A stretch of DNA of 64,000 bases from Microcoleus sp. FACHB-1515 (GCF_014696105.1 NZ_JACJPO010000033.1:25905-89904), one strand, 5' to 3'; positions 52,179 to 61,563 are shown, counted from the stretch's first letter. The notes: generated by a model not told the origin, from the letters alone. Made by a program: numbers and translations.

Positions 52179-53045
52179 ATGGCGGGGCTACTCGACGGCA
52201 AAGCACTAGCACAGCAAATTCAAGCCAAGCTGACGCAGCAGGTAGAAGCGTTTCGATCGCAGGGGCAGCGATCGCCCGGATTGGCCGTTGTTCGCGTTGG
52301 TGACGATCCGGCCAGTGCTGCCTATGTGCGCGGCAAAGAGCGAGCCTGTGCCAACGTGGGCATCGATTCGTTTGGTCAGCATTTTTCCGCTGATGCCACG
52401 CAAGAACAGGTCGCAACCGCAATTCACAAGCTCAATCAGGACGATCGCGTAGACGGAATTCTCGTTCAGTTGCCGCTGCCCAAACATCTCGATGCCGTTG
52501 CGCTGCTCAACTCGATCGATCCCGCCAAAGACGCAGACGGACTCCACCCCACAAACATGGGTCGCTTGGTGCGCGGCGAATCGGGATTGCGAAGCTGTAC
52601 GCCCGCAGGCGTGATGGAAATTCTTAGAGCATATGACATTGATCCCAAAGGCAAGCAGGCGGTTGTGCTGGGACGCAGCATTCTCGTCGGGAAACCGATG
52701 GGATTGATGCTTTTGGAAGCCGATGCGACTGTGACGATCGCTCACTCCCGCACCCCAGATATTGCCGCGATCGCCCGCACTGCCGATATTTTCGTTGCCG
52801 CTGTTGGCCGAGCGGGATTTGTCACACCAGACATGGTGAAACCGGGCGCAACCGTGATCGACGTGGGAATCAACCGGATCGAAAATCCCGACGGCAGTAC
52901 GCGACTGGTGGGCGACGTGCAGTTTGACGCGGTTGAGGCGATCGCCTCCTGGATTACGCCCGTCCCCGGTGGCGTCGGCGCGATGACAGTTGCCATGCTG
53001 CTGCAAAATACGGTATGGAGTTATAGCCAGCGATCGATACGCTAG
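52179..53045 (+). CDS. folD: Bifunctional methylenetetrahydrofolate dehydrogenase/cyclohydrolase
   Basis: The product has 288 residues from ATG 52179, with GAGG 5 bp before. FolD motifs are [30 protein letters not shown], with Y49 and K53 as catalytic residues, [29 protein letters not shown], and the dinucleotide-binding segment [31 protein letters not shown]. The C-terminal [21 protein letters not shown] is invariant. It interconverts methylene-, methenyl- and formyl-tetrahydrofolate. It lies 44 bp before crtE. Confidence 0.95.
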   Translation: MAGLLDGKALAQQIQAKLTQQVEAFRSQGQRSPGLAVVRVGDDPASAAYVRGKERACANVGIDSFGQHFSADATQEQVATAIHKLNQDDRVDGILVQLPLPKHLDAVALLNSIDPAKDADGLHPTNMGRLVRGESGLRSCTPAGVMEILRAYDIDPKGKQAVVLGRSILVGKPMGLMLLEADATVTIAHSRTPDIAAIARTADIFVAAVGRAGFVTPDMVKPGATVIDVGINRIENPDGSTRLVGDVQFDAVEAIASWITPVPGGVGAMTVAMLLQNTVWSYSQRSIR

Positions 53046-53089
53046 CGCCTGTGTTGGAAAGCCCTTTAGCATTCAAACGTTGAATCGTC

Positions 53090-53992
53090 ATGACAAACAC
53101 CATCACCCCCTTTGACCTCTCCACCTACCTGCGCGATCGCCAAAGCCAAGTCGAGGTCGCGCTGGAGAATTCGATCGCGGTGACGTATCCCGAAAAGATT
53201 TATGAGGCGATGCGCTATTCGCTGCTGGCGGGCGGAAAGCGCTTGCGTCCGATTTTGTGTTTGGCAACTTGCGAACTGATGGGCGGATCGATCGATCAGG
53301 CGATGCCGACCGCCTGCGCCCTGGAAATGATTCACACCATGTCGCTGATTCACGATGACCTTCCGGCAATGGATAACGACGACTATCGGCGCGGCAAACT
53401 CACCAATCACAAAGTTTATGGCGAAGACGTGGCGATTTTGGCCGGAGACGGACTGCTAGCTTATGCGTTCGAGTACATCGCTGTTCAGACACGCAATGTC
53501 GCGCCCGATCGCGTCCTGCAAGTGATCGCCCGCTTGGGTCGGGCAGTCGGTGCGGCGGGACTGGTCGGCGGGCAAGTCGTCGATCTGGAAGTGGAAGGTA
53601 AGCCGGATGTGTCGATCGAAACCTTAACTTTCATCCATCGCCACAAAACCGCCGCTCTGCTGGATGCTTCGGTCGTGTCGGGCGCAATCCTGGCGGGGGC
53701 AAATGCGGCAGATGTCGATCGCCTGTCGAACTACGCGCAAGACATCGGGCTGGCCTTTCAAATTGTCGATGACGTGCTGGACATCACGGCCACTCAGGAA
53801 GAACTCGGCAAAACGGCGGGAAAAGATGTTCAGGCGCAAAAAGCGACCTATCCGAGCTTCTGGGGCATCGAAGAATCGCAGCGGCAGGCGCAGCAGCTTG
53901 TCGATCGCGCCAAGGCCGGACTGGATGTTTACGGTGAGGCGGCAAAACCGCTTCAGGCACTCGCAGACTACATCACCGCCCGCCACAACTAG
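53090..53992 (+). CDS. crtE: Geranylgeranyl diphosphate synthase
   Basis: The 300-residue polyprenyl synthase has [22 protein letters not shown] (residues 46-67) and the first Asp-rich motif [13 protein letters not shown] (residues 87-98). The second is [27 protein letters not shown] (residues about 225-252). These bind Mg-diphosphate. It makes C20 diphosphate for carotenoids, phytol and quinones. A bacterial farnesyl diphosphate synthase is a close relative; cyanobacteria often have this single CrtE for both lengths. It follows folD and is followed 9 bp later by the PAP2-related gene, a common cyanobacterial order (from memory). Confidence 0.92.
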   Translation: MTNTITPFDLSTYLRDRQSQVEVALENSIAVTYPEKIYEAMRYSLLAGGKRLRPILCLATCELMGGSIDQAMPTACALEMIHTMSLIHDDLPAMDNDDYRRGKLTNHKVYGEDVAILAGDGLLAYAFEYIAVQTRNVAPDRVLQVIARLGRAVGAAGLVGGQVVDLEVEGKPDVSIETLTFIHRHKTAALLDASVVSGAILAGANAADVDRLSNYAQDIGLAFQIVDDVLDITATQEELGKTAGKDVQAQKATYPSFWGIEESQRQAQQLVDRAKAGLDVYGEAAKPLQALADYITARHN

Positions 53993-54001
53993 GACGCATT
54001 C

Positions 54002-54472
54002 ATGCAGGACATCGGTGACATTTTTCATAATTTCGCGCTGATCATTGCCATCTCAGCCAGTCTCATTGCCCAAATTCTGAAGCTGGCGATCGAACTGCTC
54101 CGACATGGCAAAGTCAATTTTCGCACTCTGGTCGAAACTGGCGGAATGCCCAGCGCTCATTCCGCTTTTGTAACCGCGCTGGCGACCTGTGTGGGAATCC
54201 TGACGGGCTGGGCAAGTGCCGAGTTTGCGATCGCCTTTGTCTTCGCGCTGATCGTCATGTACGACGCGGCGGGCGTCCGGCAGGCGGCAGGCAAGCAAGC
54301 CCGCATCCTCAATCAAATCGTCGATGAACTGTTTCACGAAAAAACCGAGTTCACCGAAGCCCGCCTGAAAGAACTGCTCGGCCACACGCCGTTTCAGGTG
54401 ATCATCGGCTGTTTGCTGGGCATTGCGATCGGTTGGGCAGGAATGATCATGGCCTCCCCTGCGATCGGATGA
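54002..54472 (+). CDS. Divergent PAP2 family membrane protein
   Basis: The 156-residue protein has about five membrane helices and the text of the divergent PAP2 (DUF212) family: SASLIAQILKLAIELLRHGKVNFRTLVETGGMPSAHSAFVTALATCVGI with G-G-M-P-S-A-H-S, then FALIVMYDAAGVRQAAGKQARILNQIVDEL and ELLGHTPFQVIIGCLLGIAIGW. The histidine and Ser parts of the acid phosphatase site remain, so it may act on a lipid phosphate, possibly a prenyl diphosphate from crtE, which is inference. It follows crtE by 9 bp. Confidence 0.88.
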   Translation: MQDIGDIFHNFALIIAISASLIAQILKLAIELLRHGKVNFRTLVETGGMPSAHSAFVTALATCVGILTGWASAEFAIAFVFALIVMYDAAGVRQAAGKQARILNQIVDELFHEKTEFTEARLKELLGHTPFQVIIGCLLGIAIGWAGMIMASPAIG

Positions 54473-54519
54473 AGGCGTGAGGCGATCGCGAAACTGCCGT
54501 TTCTGTACAGAAACAATTT

Positions 54520-55293
54520 CTACAGCCTTCTTTCAACATTGAGCATTCGACGGTAGGAAAGCCAGCCTGCTGCGACCATTGCAAACGCGAAAATAGCAAG
54601 GAATTGAAAGTGAGGAGCGATCGCACTCAGGTCATCGCCATTCGCAGAAACTTTGGTTAACGCTTCGTTCATGTGATAGATCGGGTTGAATTTTGCCAGA
54701 TTCAACAGCGATTCCGGAAAGAGGGAAATGGGCAAAAATGCGCCGCCCAAAATCAACAGCGGTACGCCAAAAGTGGCGACAAGCGCGTTGACATCTTCGA
54801 TGCGGCGGGCGAGTTGGGTTCCCAAAATGAAGCCAACCCCGACGTAGGAAATGATGCTGAGGAGAAGAATGACCACTCCCAGCAGCAGCGATCCCTGAAA
54901 TTGAACTTGCCAAAAGGACGCGATCGCATACACCAAAATCGCTTGACCCAGCCCAATGCAGGCATGAGCTAGAAAAATTCCTAAGAAATAGGCCGTTCCG
55001 CTCAAAGGTGAGATAAATAAACGTTTGAGGGTTTGCTGTTCGCGTTCGGCCACTACCGTCGCCACGCTGCCGCCCAAGCAGCTAAAAAACAGCGCCGCGC
55101 CCACCAACGTCGAAGGAGCCGCATTGCCAAACGCCACGTCCATCGCTAAATTTGCCCGATCTGCCAAGATCGTTCCGTTGAGCAAAAGAATCGAAACGGG
55201 GAAAATACTCCAAAAAATCAGGCTGCGTCGCCTGCGTAACAACTCAGTCAAGATTCTTTGTGCTACTGCTACAGTTTCGCGCCAGTATTTCAT
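54520..55293 (-). CDS. ABC-2 type transporter permease
   Basis: The 257-residue protein has six helices and an ABC-2 pattern: RSLIFWSIFPVSILLLNGTI, FFSCLGGSVATVVAEREQQTLKRLFISPLSGTAYFLGIFLAHA and LILGGAFLPISLFPESLLNLAKFNPIYHMNEALT. The E-R-E-Q-Q-T-L-K-R-L-F-I-S-P loop couples to a cytosolic ATPase, as in drug or lipid exporters. No ATPase gene lies next to it, so its partner is encoded elsewhere. The start is 32 bp from the divergent cruE start. Confidence 0.85.
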   Translation of the reverse strand: MKYWRETVAVAQRILTELLRRRRSLIFWSIFPVSILLLNGTILADRANLAMDVAFGNAAPSTLVGAALFFSCLGGSVATVVAEREQQTLKRLFISPLSGTAYFLGIFLAHACIGLGQAILVYAIASFWQVQFQGSLLLGVVILLLSIISYVGVGFILGTQLARRIEDVNALVATFGVPLLILGGAFLPISLFPESLLNLAKFNPIYHMNEALTKVSANGDDLSAIAPHFQFLAIFAFAMVAAGWLSYRRMLNVERRL

Positions 55294-55325
55294 GTTCAGG
55301 AGTGGTTTTCCGAGTGAGTCGATCG

Positions 55326-57239
55326 ATGTTTGAGTTTGAATTTTCGCGCCGCACTCTGCTCAAAATGTTTGGAGTAGGAGCCGTCAGCGGTGCGATCGGG
55401 TATTCGCGCTTCGCCAAGCCGCAGCCCAGCGTGTATCAGCAAGATACTTTGGATTTGCCCAAATATCTTGGAAATCAATCTAAAACTGTAGTCGTCGTGG
55501 GGGGCGGACTGGCGGGATTAGCCTGCGCCTACGAGCTATCGCAGCGCGGATTTGCCGTCACCTTGCTGGAGCGATCGCCCCAACTCGGCGGAAAAATCGC
55601 CAGTTGGCCGATCCGAGTTGGCAACGACGAATTTATGATGGAGCATGGCTTTCACGGCTTCTTCCCGCAGTATTACAACCTGAAAAGCATCGTCTCGGAA
55701 CTGGCAATTCAGGCAAACTTTGTTGATTTGGAACGCTATTCGGTCGTGTTCCGCGACAATGCCTATCAGCCGGAAGTGTTTCGCCCCAGCCACTCCGCCT
55801 TTCCCTGGAATATCATCGATTTGGCGATCGCTTCCCCCAACCGCTTCCGCTGGGGCATCAACCTGACGCATCCCGCTCACTTGCAGGTATTCCGAGCGAT
55901 CAGCGGCTTCCACCAGCAAAAAAGCTTCGCCCGCCTCGATCATCTTTCAGTTACCGATTGGGTGGCAGACGATTTTCCTCGCGGCCTGTATGACCTCTAC
56001 TTTCTGCCGTTTGCCAAATCCAGCCTCAACGCGCCCGACCTGATGAGCGCAGGCGAACTGATGCAGTTTTTCCACTTCTACTTCTTCGGCAATCCTGAAG
56101 GACTCGCTTTCAACGGCACAAGGCAGGACATGGGAACTTCGCTCGTCCAGCCGATCGCCCAATCGATCCGCGCCAAAGGCGGCCAAATCATTACGGGAGC
56201 GAATGTGAGTGCGATCGCCTGCACCGAGGGAAAAGTCTGCAATCTCAGCTATCAAACAGGCGAAGCCGAAACAATCCCGTTCTGGGTATCGCAAAATCAA
56301 ACGATCCCCGCAACCGAAGGCAAGGAATTTTTTGGCGCGGGCGATCGCGTCTTTGCCGTCACTGAGGATAAAGCGATTTCGCTCACCTGCACTCACCAAG
56401 GCTGCACCGTTCAACCGCAAGAAAACGGTGAATTCCACTGCCCCTGTCACGGCGCAATTTTCGATGCTGAAGGCCGAGTGGTGAAGGGGCCAGCCCAACG
56501 AGATTTGCCAAAATTTCAAGTTAGTCAGCGTGACGGCGATCAGGTGCAGCTTGCCGCGATCGAACCTTCCGCCCCACCTTCCCAAACAATTCAGGCCGAC
56601 TACTACGTTTTTGCCACAGATGTTCCGGGTGTACAGCAACTCTTTACCCGCATGGACGGCGCAAATGCTGAAGTGCGATCGCAGATTTCTAAACTCGTGG
56701 TGGCCGATCCGTTTGCGGTTTGTCGGTTCTGGTTCGATCGCACCTTCGACTGGGAACACAGCAATTTCACGTCACTTTCCGGCTACAAGCTCACCGACAG
56801 CATCACGCTTTACCACCGCATCCAAGATCAGTTCATCGAATGGAATGCGCGGACAGGCGGCAGCGTCGTCGAACTCCACGCCTACTGCTACAAAGAAAAA
56901 GATTTCCCCACACAGCAAGATTTGCTCGCCACTTTCGAGCAAGAACTGTATGAAATTGTGCCGAGCTTGAAAGAAGCAACCCTGCTGCATCGTGAACTGG
57001 TGAACCAGAAAAACTTCTCCGGCTATCCGCCCGGAAGCTATGCCGATCGCCCCGAAACCATCACCGCCATTCCCAATCTTTTATTCGCCGGAGATTGGGT
57101 GAAAATGCCCTTTCCCAGTGGCTTAATGGAGCGGGCAATTAGTAGCGGATTGTTGGCAGCAAATGGCATTTTGCATCAGGAAGGACTGCAAAGGCGATCG
57201 CTGTTCACCGTCAATCCGGAAGGCTTGCTGCAAATTTAA
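55326..57239 (+). CDS. cruE: Beta-carotene desaturase/methyltransferase CruE (Rieske-containing)
   Basis: The 637-residue protein starts at ATG 55326 with a Tat-like signal (SRRTLLKMFGVGAVSGAIG). The FAD-binding amine-oxidase fold follows: VVVVGGGLAGLACAYELSQRGFAVTLLERSPQLGGKIASWPI (about residues 49-92). The CrtU/CruE region is MEHGFHGFFPQYYNLK. A Rieske 2Fe-2S insert lies at about residues 358-385 (CTHQGC...CPCHG). The C-terminal LFAGDWVKMPFPSGLMERAISSGLLAANGIL completes the FAD site. In Synechococcus sp. PCC 7002 CruE makes aromatic rings of synechoxanthin from beta-carotene. The cruH gene lies past an inserted restriction-modification unit. Confidence 0.87.
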   Translation: MFEFEFSRRTLLKMFGVGAVSGAIGYSRFAKPQPSVYQQDTLDLPKYLGNQSKTVVVVGGGLAGLACAYELSQRGFAVTLLERSPQLGGKIASWPIRVGNDEFMMEHGFHGFFPQYYNLKSIVSELAIQANFVDLERYSVVFRDNAYQPEVFRPSHSAFPWNIIDLAIASPNRFRWGINLTHPAHLQVFRAISGFHQQKSFARLDHLSVTDWVADDFPRGLYDLYFLPFAKSSLNAPDLMSAGELMQFFHFYFFGNPEGLAFNGTRQDMGTSLVQPIAQSIRAKGGQIITGANVSAIACTEGKVCNLSYQTGEAETIPFWVSQNQTIPATEGKEFFGAGDRVFAVTEDKAISLTCTHQGCTVQPQENGEFHCPCHGAIFDAEGRVVKGPAQRDLPKFQVSQRDGDQVQLAAIEPSAPPSQTIQADYYVFATDVPGVQQLFTRMDGANAEVRSQISKLVVADPFAVCRFWFDRTFDWEHSNFTSLSGYKLTDSITLYHRIQDQFIEWNARTGGSVVELHAYCYKEKDFPTQQDLLATFEQELYEIVPSLKEATLLHRELVNQKNFSGYPPGSYADRPETITAIPNLLFAGDWVKMPFPSGLMERAISSGLLAANGILHQEGLQRRSLFTVNPEGLLQI

Positions 57240-57247
57240 CTAGCAAA

Positions 57248-57292
57248 TGCAGTGCAGATGGTTCGGTTTAACAATTAACTATCTGCACTGCA
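57248..57292. repeat. 12-bp inverted repeat downstream of cruE
   Basis: TGCAGTGCAGAT (57248-57259) is the exact reverse complement of ATCTGCACTGCA (57281-57292) with a 21-nt loop. It starts 8 bp after the cruE stop. It could be a terminator, though no T-run follows, or part of the left border of the AT-rich island. Confidence 0.6.
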
Positions 57293-57365
57293 ACCTCACC
57301 ACAACCAATTTCTAGATTTGATGGTGTATATTGTTTACCCCAGGCAAAACGTCATTCCTAGTCCT

Positions 57366-58397
57366 ATGAATTATCGCCGTACTGTTGAACAACTGGAACA
57401 AAATGCTGCTTTGTCATGGCCTGTTGAACTTGCAGATGAAGATGCTGGTGCAGCAGTGATAACTGAACTATTAAAGACACAAGATGAATTTATCTCAATT
57501 CTAAATTTTCCGGTACGCACTGTTGAAGAATTTTTGAACATATTGCCGTCAGCAACAATGCGACCGAACTTGTTCTTAAAACACCTAGTTGTTCTATCAG
57601 ACTTCAGCGGCGAAAATATTAAACGAACTATCACAAACCTGAGAAAGTATATTCCTTCTGGTGAGCTTCAGTACGAGTGGGACGGGCAGGTTAGAGCTTA
57701 CTGCTTTCAATCCCTATTCAATGCAAACTCAGGCAACATCAAGAAAAAAATTGGTATTGAAGGCTCAACTCTTTTTCAGAATTATGAGCTAAATGAATAC
57801 ATTAAAGAGTTGATTGTTTTACTTCTAGTTGGGTCAAACGCATTAGATGAAGAGACTTCTGCCTGGTTTGCCAAATGCGAAATCTGCAACTATCTTGGCA
57901 GCAAAAGTAAATTAGAGGAATATGTAAAACAACGGTATATTTGGGTAAGTACGATATCGAAAGGGACGACCTCAAATTCACTCGGCCATGCAGCGCAAGA
58001 CTTTGTAGCAGAATTTCTAGAAGAAAATATTTCTTTAGATGGTGTTAGAGTTCGGAAAGATGGTAGCTTGCCAGGTGTAACACACTATGATCCTGCATCC
58101 GGTAAAGAAACGAACTTTGATCTTGTTGTTTCCCGAAATAATAACTATGTTGGCATCGAAGTAAGCTTTCAGGTTACAACAAACAGCGTGATACAACGTA
58201 AGTCAAGGGAAGCTAGTGCTAGCTACACTCAGGTGCAGCAGGCAGGACACAAACTGGCTTATGTCGTTGATGGTGCTGGAAACTTCGAGCGGCATCAAGC
58301 AATACGCCTTATCTGTGAGAATAGCGATTGTTCTGTCGCATTTACTCCATCCGAACTGATGAGACTAGCAGAATTTATTACTGAGTTTCTAGGGTAG
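57366..58397 (+). CDS. Type II restriction endonuclease (probable)
   Basis: The product has 343 residues from ATG 57366. Ordinary helical text makes up the first two thirds. The catalytic block comes late: ETNFDLVVSRNNNYVGIEVSFQVTTNSVIQRKSREASASYTQ, a PD-(D/E)XK-like arrangement in which D and E are present but the usual Lys after E-x is replaced (E-V-S-F-Q). QAGHKLAYVVDGAGNFERHQA follows. It lies 5 bp before a DNA methyltransferase gene, the standard restriction-modification layout. Base and codon use are clearly more AT-rich than in cruE and cruH. The recognition site is unknown. ATG 57321 is another possible start. Confidence 0.72.
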   Translation: MNYRRTVEQLEQNAALSWPVELADEDAGAAVITELLKTQDEFISILNFPVRTVEEFLNILPSATMRPNLFLKHLVVLSDFSGENIKRTITNLRKYIPSGELQYEWDGQVRAYCFQSLFNANSGNIKKKIGIEGSTLFQNYELNEYIKELIVLLLVGSNALDEETSAWFAKCEICNYLGSKSKLEEYVKQRYIWVSTISKGTTSNSLGHAAQDFVAEFLEENISLDGVRVRKDGSLPGVTHYDPASGKETNFDLVVSRNNNYVGIEVSFQVTTNSVIQRKSREASASYTQVQQAGHKLAYVVDGAGNFERHQAIRLICENSDCSVAFTPSELMRLAEFITEFLG

Positions 58398-58402
58398 AGT
58401 TT

Positions 58403-60208
58403 ATGACACATTTTTCTGAAGATGGTAAGTCTTTATCAATCAATCAAGTCACAATTACAGAGCAAGAAAATATCAGCCAGCATATAGCCGGATTTAATGA
58501 TGTCTGCCTAATTGTCCTACCTATTCGATCACAGTCAGATAGCTTTTACTCTGTCCTAAAAGAATCTATTGAACTTTTAGGAAAAAATGCTACTCTGATT
58601 ACCATTGGTAGCTCGAATCAGCTTGTTCATGTTCAGTCAAACGTTCCGCTGGTTTATCAACTATGGATAAGTATCAAGCGAAAAACACCTCAATATAGTG
58701 TTGAAAAACGATCGCTTCCAAACTACCACTTTGGCGCACTCGTTCACACAGCTTATCAAGGAGCTTTAAAGCATACTGTCACCCGCATCAAATATACGTA
58801 TTGTCCAGCTTGTGACAGAACAACAAAAGATTATGGTGGAAAGAAGCACACTTATAATTCTTATGGAACTTTAATTTCAGATATTTGGCGTGATATTGCC
58901 TGCGACTTAGAGGCAGACCTGTCTGATGTAATCGAAAGATTCTCTGATTTGTTTGGACTTGAAGGCTATCAAGAATTACGAGTATTAGATTGTCGAAATC
59001 TAAAAAATTCAACCTTCTATGCTACTGAGAACCAAAGTGTTCTTTATAAATCCCAACTCAGCTTATTCAGCGAAACTGCTTGTTCTGAGGATGCCATTAG
59101 CCAGTTGATTAACGGTGATTGTCTTGAGCAATTAAAGCAGCTACCAAGCAACTCAGTGGATTTTGCTTTTATTGACCCACCCTATAATCTTGGCAAAAAC
59201 TACAACGGTTATTCGGATGATTTGTCAATACAAGAGTATTTCTTATGGTGTGATATTTGGATCAAAGAAGTTGCACGTGTTTTACGACCGGGACGTACAC
59301 TTGCAATTCTAAATATACCTTTATGGGCTATCCGACACTTTTTGTTTTTGGAGAAGATTTTAGAATTTCAGAACTGGATAGCTTGGGATGCTTTATCTTT
59401 TCCTGTGCGGAAGATTATGCCCGCTCACTATGCCATTCTCTGTTTTAGCAAAGGAAAATCGCGATCGCTTCCTGGTCTTGTTAATCAGAAAAATAGCCTC
59501 GATACACCAAGTAGCTCCAGAACTTTTCTGCCACTGGCTCCATTAGCTCAGAATTATTGCTTACGCGCAGAGTGCGTCCGTAAACGAAATGCGCTTGAAT
59601 TAACGGACAGAGGGATGCTAACCGACTTGTGGTGGGATATTCATCGTCTAAAGCACAATAGCCGCCGAGTTGATCATCTTTGTCAACTACCTCCTCAATT
59701 GCTGTATCGCTTAATTTGTATTTTTACAAATAGAAACGAGGTTGTTTTGGACTGCTTTAACGGAGTAGGCACAACGTCCCTTACAGCTCACCAACTTGGA
59801 AGACAATACATCGGTATTGAAATCTCTGAGAAATATCATCAAATTGCGGAAGCAAGACATGAAGAAATTCGTCAAGGACTTGATCCTTTTAGAAAAGAAG
59901 AGCGAAAGCTGACGGAGAAAAACAGTCGTGTTCCCCGTAAAATTAAACAGGTTTATGAAATTTCAAAGAAAGAGTTACAACTAGAGGTAAAACGAGTGGC
60001 AAATCAGCTAGGCAGAATGCCCTCTCGTGAAGATGTAATCAATTATGGAAAGTATTCAATTCGATATTATGATGAGTACTTTTCAAGTTGGGGTGAGGCT
60101 TCTGCGGCTGCACGTCATGATGGTATGTCGGAGAGCAGAGCTAATAGTCAGGATGACAACTTAAAGAATGCAGCAAATAACAACAGACAGCTTGGCCTAT
60201 TTAGCTAA
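58403..60208 (+). CDS. DNA adenine methyltransferase with duplicated N-terminal domain
   Basis: The 601-residue protein has a working methyltransferase domain with catalytic DPPY at 258-261 and the SAM motif LDCFNGVGTT at 449-458 (motif IV first, so the beta class). DPPY favours N6-adenine. Residues about 31-199 look like a degenerate copy of the same domain: LPIR where DPPY should be, YGTLISDIWRDI (154-165) against RGMLTDLWWDI (403-413), and VLDCRN (194-199) against VLDCFN. Residues 520-572 (EISKKELQLEVKRVANQLGRMPSREDV ... YDEYFSSWGEASAAA) match the homing-endonuclease-associated DNA-binding repeat. It protects the site cut by the partner gene. Confidence 0.85.
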   Translation: MTHFSEDGKSLSINQVTITEQENISQHIAGFNDVCLIVLPIRSQSDSFYSVLKESIELLGKNATLITIGSSNQLVHVQSNVPLVYQLWISIKRKTPQYSVEKRSLPNYHFGALVHTAYQGALKHTVTRIKYTYCPACDRTTKDYGGKKHTYNSYGTLISDIWRDIACDLEADLSDVIERFSDLFGLEGYQELRVLDCRNLKNSTFYATENQSVLYKSQLSLFSETACSEDAISQLINGDCLEQLKQLPSNSVDFAFIDPPYNLGKNYNGYSDDLSIQEYFLWCDIWIKEVARVLRPGRTLAILNIPLWAIRHFLFLEKILEFQNWIAWDALSFPVRKIMPAHYAILCFSKGKSRSLPGLVNQKNSLDTPSSSRTFLPLAPLAQNYCLRAECVRKRNALELTDRGMLTDLWWDIHRLKHNSRRVDHLCQLPPQLLYRLICIFTNRNEVVLDCFNGVGTTSLTAHQLGRQYIGIEISEKYHQIAEARHEEIRQGLDPFRKEERKLTEKNSRVPRKIKQVYEISKKELQLEVKRVANQLGRMPSREDVINYGKYSIRYYDEYFSSWGEASAAARHDGMSESRANSQDDNLKNAANNNRQLGLFS

Positions 60209-60273
60209 AATCTGGAAGAAGCAAATTTCAAGTTTTCAAGTAAGAACTATTTATTAATCAACGAAATTTTGTT

Positions 60274-61338
60274 ATGACCTCTACATCCGATCGCCCCACT
60301 TCTTCAATTCATGATGTCCGGCAAGCAGGCATCAACCCGAATCACTGGTATGTCGTTGCTCAAAGCAGCGAAGTGACAACCAATCCGATCGCCATCACGT
60401 TATGGAATCGATCGATCGTTCTGTTTCGCGATTCACAAGGCAAAATCAACGCCTTGGAAGATCGCTGTCCACATCGGCAGGTGAAGCTGAGTCATGGCGT
60501 AGTGAAGGGCGATCGCATCGAGTGCGCCTATCATGGCTGGTGCTTTGATGGGTCAGGAAAATGTGTGGACGTGCCGTATTTGGAGGAGAATCAAAAATTA
60601 CCGAGCGGCAAAATTCAAGCTTATCCGGTGCGAGAACAAGATGGATTTATTTGGCTGTTTCCGGGTGAGAAGAAGGCGGAATCGATCGACCTTTTCGGCA
60701 TTCCTGAATGGGATCATCTCAATTACATTGCCACTGTTTCAGTCATCGATTGCAACGCTCATTATTCATATCTGATCGAGAATTTGATGGATATGTATCA
60801 CGGGCATTTGCATGATAATTGGCAAGCCTGGGCTGATCCGGTTTTGCAGGAATTGCAGGAAACGAGCGATCGCGTTGATGCCCTCTACCAAGCCCAAAGC
60901 TATTACAAAATCGATAAAATTTGGTCAATTTCACAGCTATTTTTTCCTGCCCTGAGGCGACTGCATCCTGAACCGTTGAATGTCAGCTATGTATATCCGC
61001 ATTGGGTTTCGACCTTGGGCAATGACTTTAAGATTTACTGTTTGTTTTGTCCGCGATCGCTCACTTCAACTCGCGCTTATCTGATTCATTTCACGTCACT
61101 CAATGCTTTTTGGCGGCTGCACAAATTGCCCGTTCCCTTCCGGCGATTTGTCAAGAATCGTTTATTTGGTTCGGCGCAAAAGCTGCTCGATGGTTTGGTG
61201 CGTCAAGATGTACTCATGATCGAAGAAGAGCAGCAGGCGTATCTGAACAATCCGCAGCAGCGCGGCCATGAATTTAACCGCACACTCGCTAGCGTTCAGC
61301 GATTAATTCGCGCTCAGGCCGATTTGGAGGAAAACTAA
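60274..61338 (+). CDS. cruH: Rieske oxygenase CruH (synechoxanthin biosynthesis)
   Basis: The 354-residue protein is a Rieske non-haem iron oxygenase. The 2Fe-2S site is EDRCPHRQVKLSHGVVKGDRIECAYHGWCFDG (C-x-H, C-x-x-H), and the iron site is IENLMDMYHGHLHDNW, with N/D and two His. A hydrophobic C-terminal part follows. In Synechococcus sp. PCC 7002 CruH oxidises the methyl groups of CruE's aromatic carotenoid. The text and the presence of cruE 3 kb upstream on the same strand support this over chlorophyllide a oxygenase-like or other Rieske enzymes. A 65-bp AT-rich spacer separates it from the methyltransferase. Confidence 0.82.
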   Translation: MTSTSDRPTSSIHDVRQAGINPNHWYVVAQSSEVTTNPIAITLWNRSIVLFRDSQGKINALEDRCPHRQVKLSHGVVKGDRIECAYHGWCFDGSGKCVDVPYLEENQKLPSGKIQAYPVREQDGFIWLFPGEKKAESIDLFGIPEWDHLNYIATVSVIDCNAHYSYLIENLMDMYHGHLHDNWQAWADPVLQELQETSDRVDALYQAQSYYKIDKIWSISQLFFPALRRLHPEPLNVSYVYPHWVSTLGNDFKIYCLFCPRSLTSTRAYLIHFTSLNAFWRLHKLPVPFRRFVKNRLFGSAQKLLDGLVRQDVLMIEEEQQAYLNNPQQRGHEFNRTLASVQRLIRAQADLEEN

Positions 61339-61563
61339 TGACTGAGAAACCGAATTTGCTCAAAGCATCAGAGATTGCATCAGCCGCCGCATCATCTCCG
61401 CAATCCTTTCGATGAAGATCTGGTTTATCTCGTGGGTGGTGAAAAAGTTCGCTTTGATATTGGCGTTTTTCCACGACAAGGCAAACGCGGAATTCGCGAT
61501 GGAGATTCTGCTTATCTCGTCGATGATTCTGCTCTGCAAGACTTTTGGAAATCCAAGGATTAG
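61339..61563 (+). pseudogene. Cupin-domain gene with internal deletion
   Basis: ATG 61339 opens a frame MTEKPNLLKASEIAS that stops at 61416. In another frame the text continues as HHLRNPFDEDLVYLVGGEKVRFDIGVFPRQGKRGIRDGDSAYLVDDSALQDFW to TAG at 61561-61563, which is the C-terminus of a cupin protein (H-x-L-x-N, then the D-E-D-L-x-Y-L strand). About 90 residues of cupin core are missing. The gene follows cruH directly, and cupin genes are common near such oxygenases. Its end overlaps the sugar transferase end. Confidence 0.6.
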
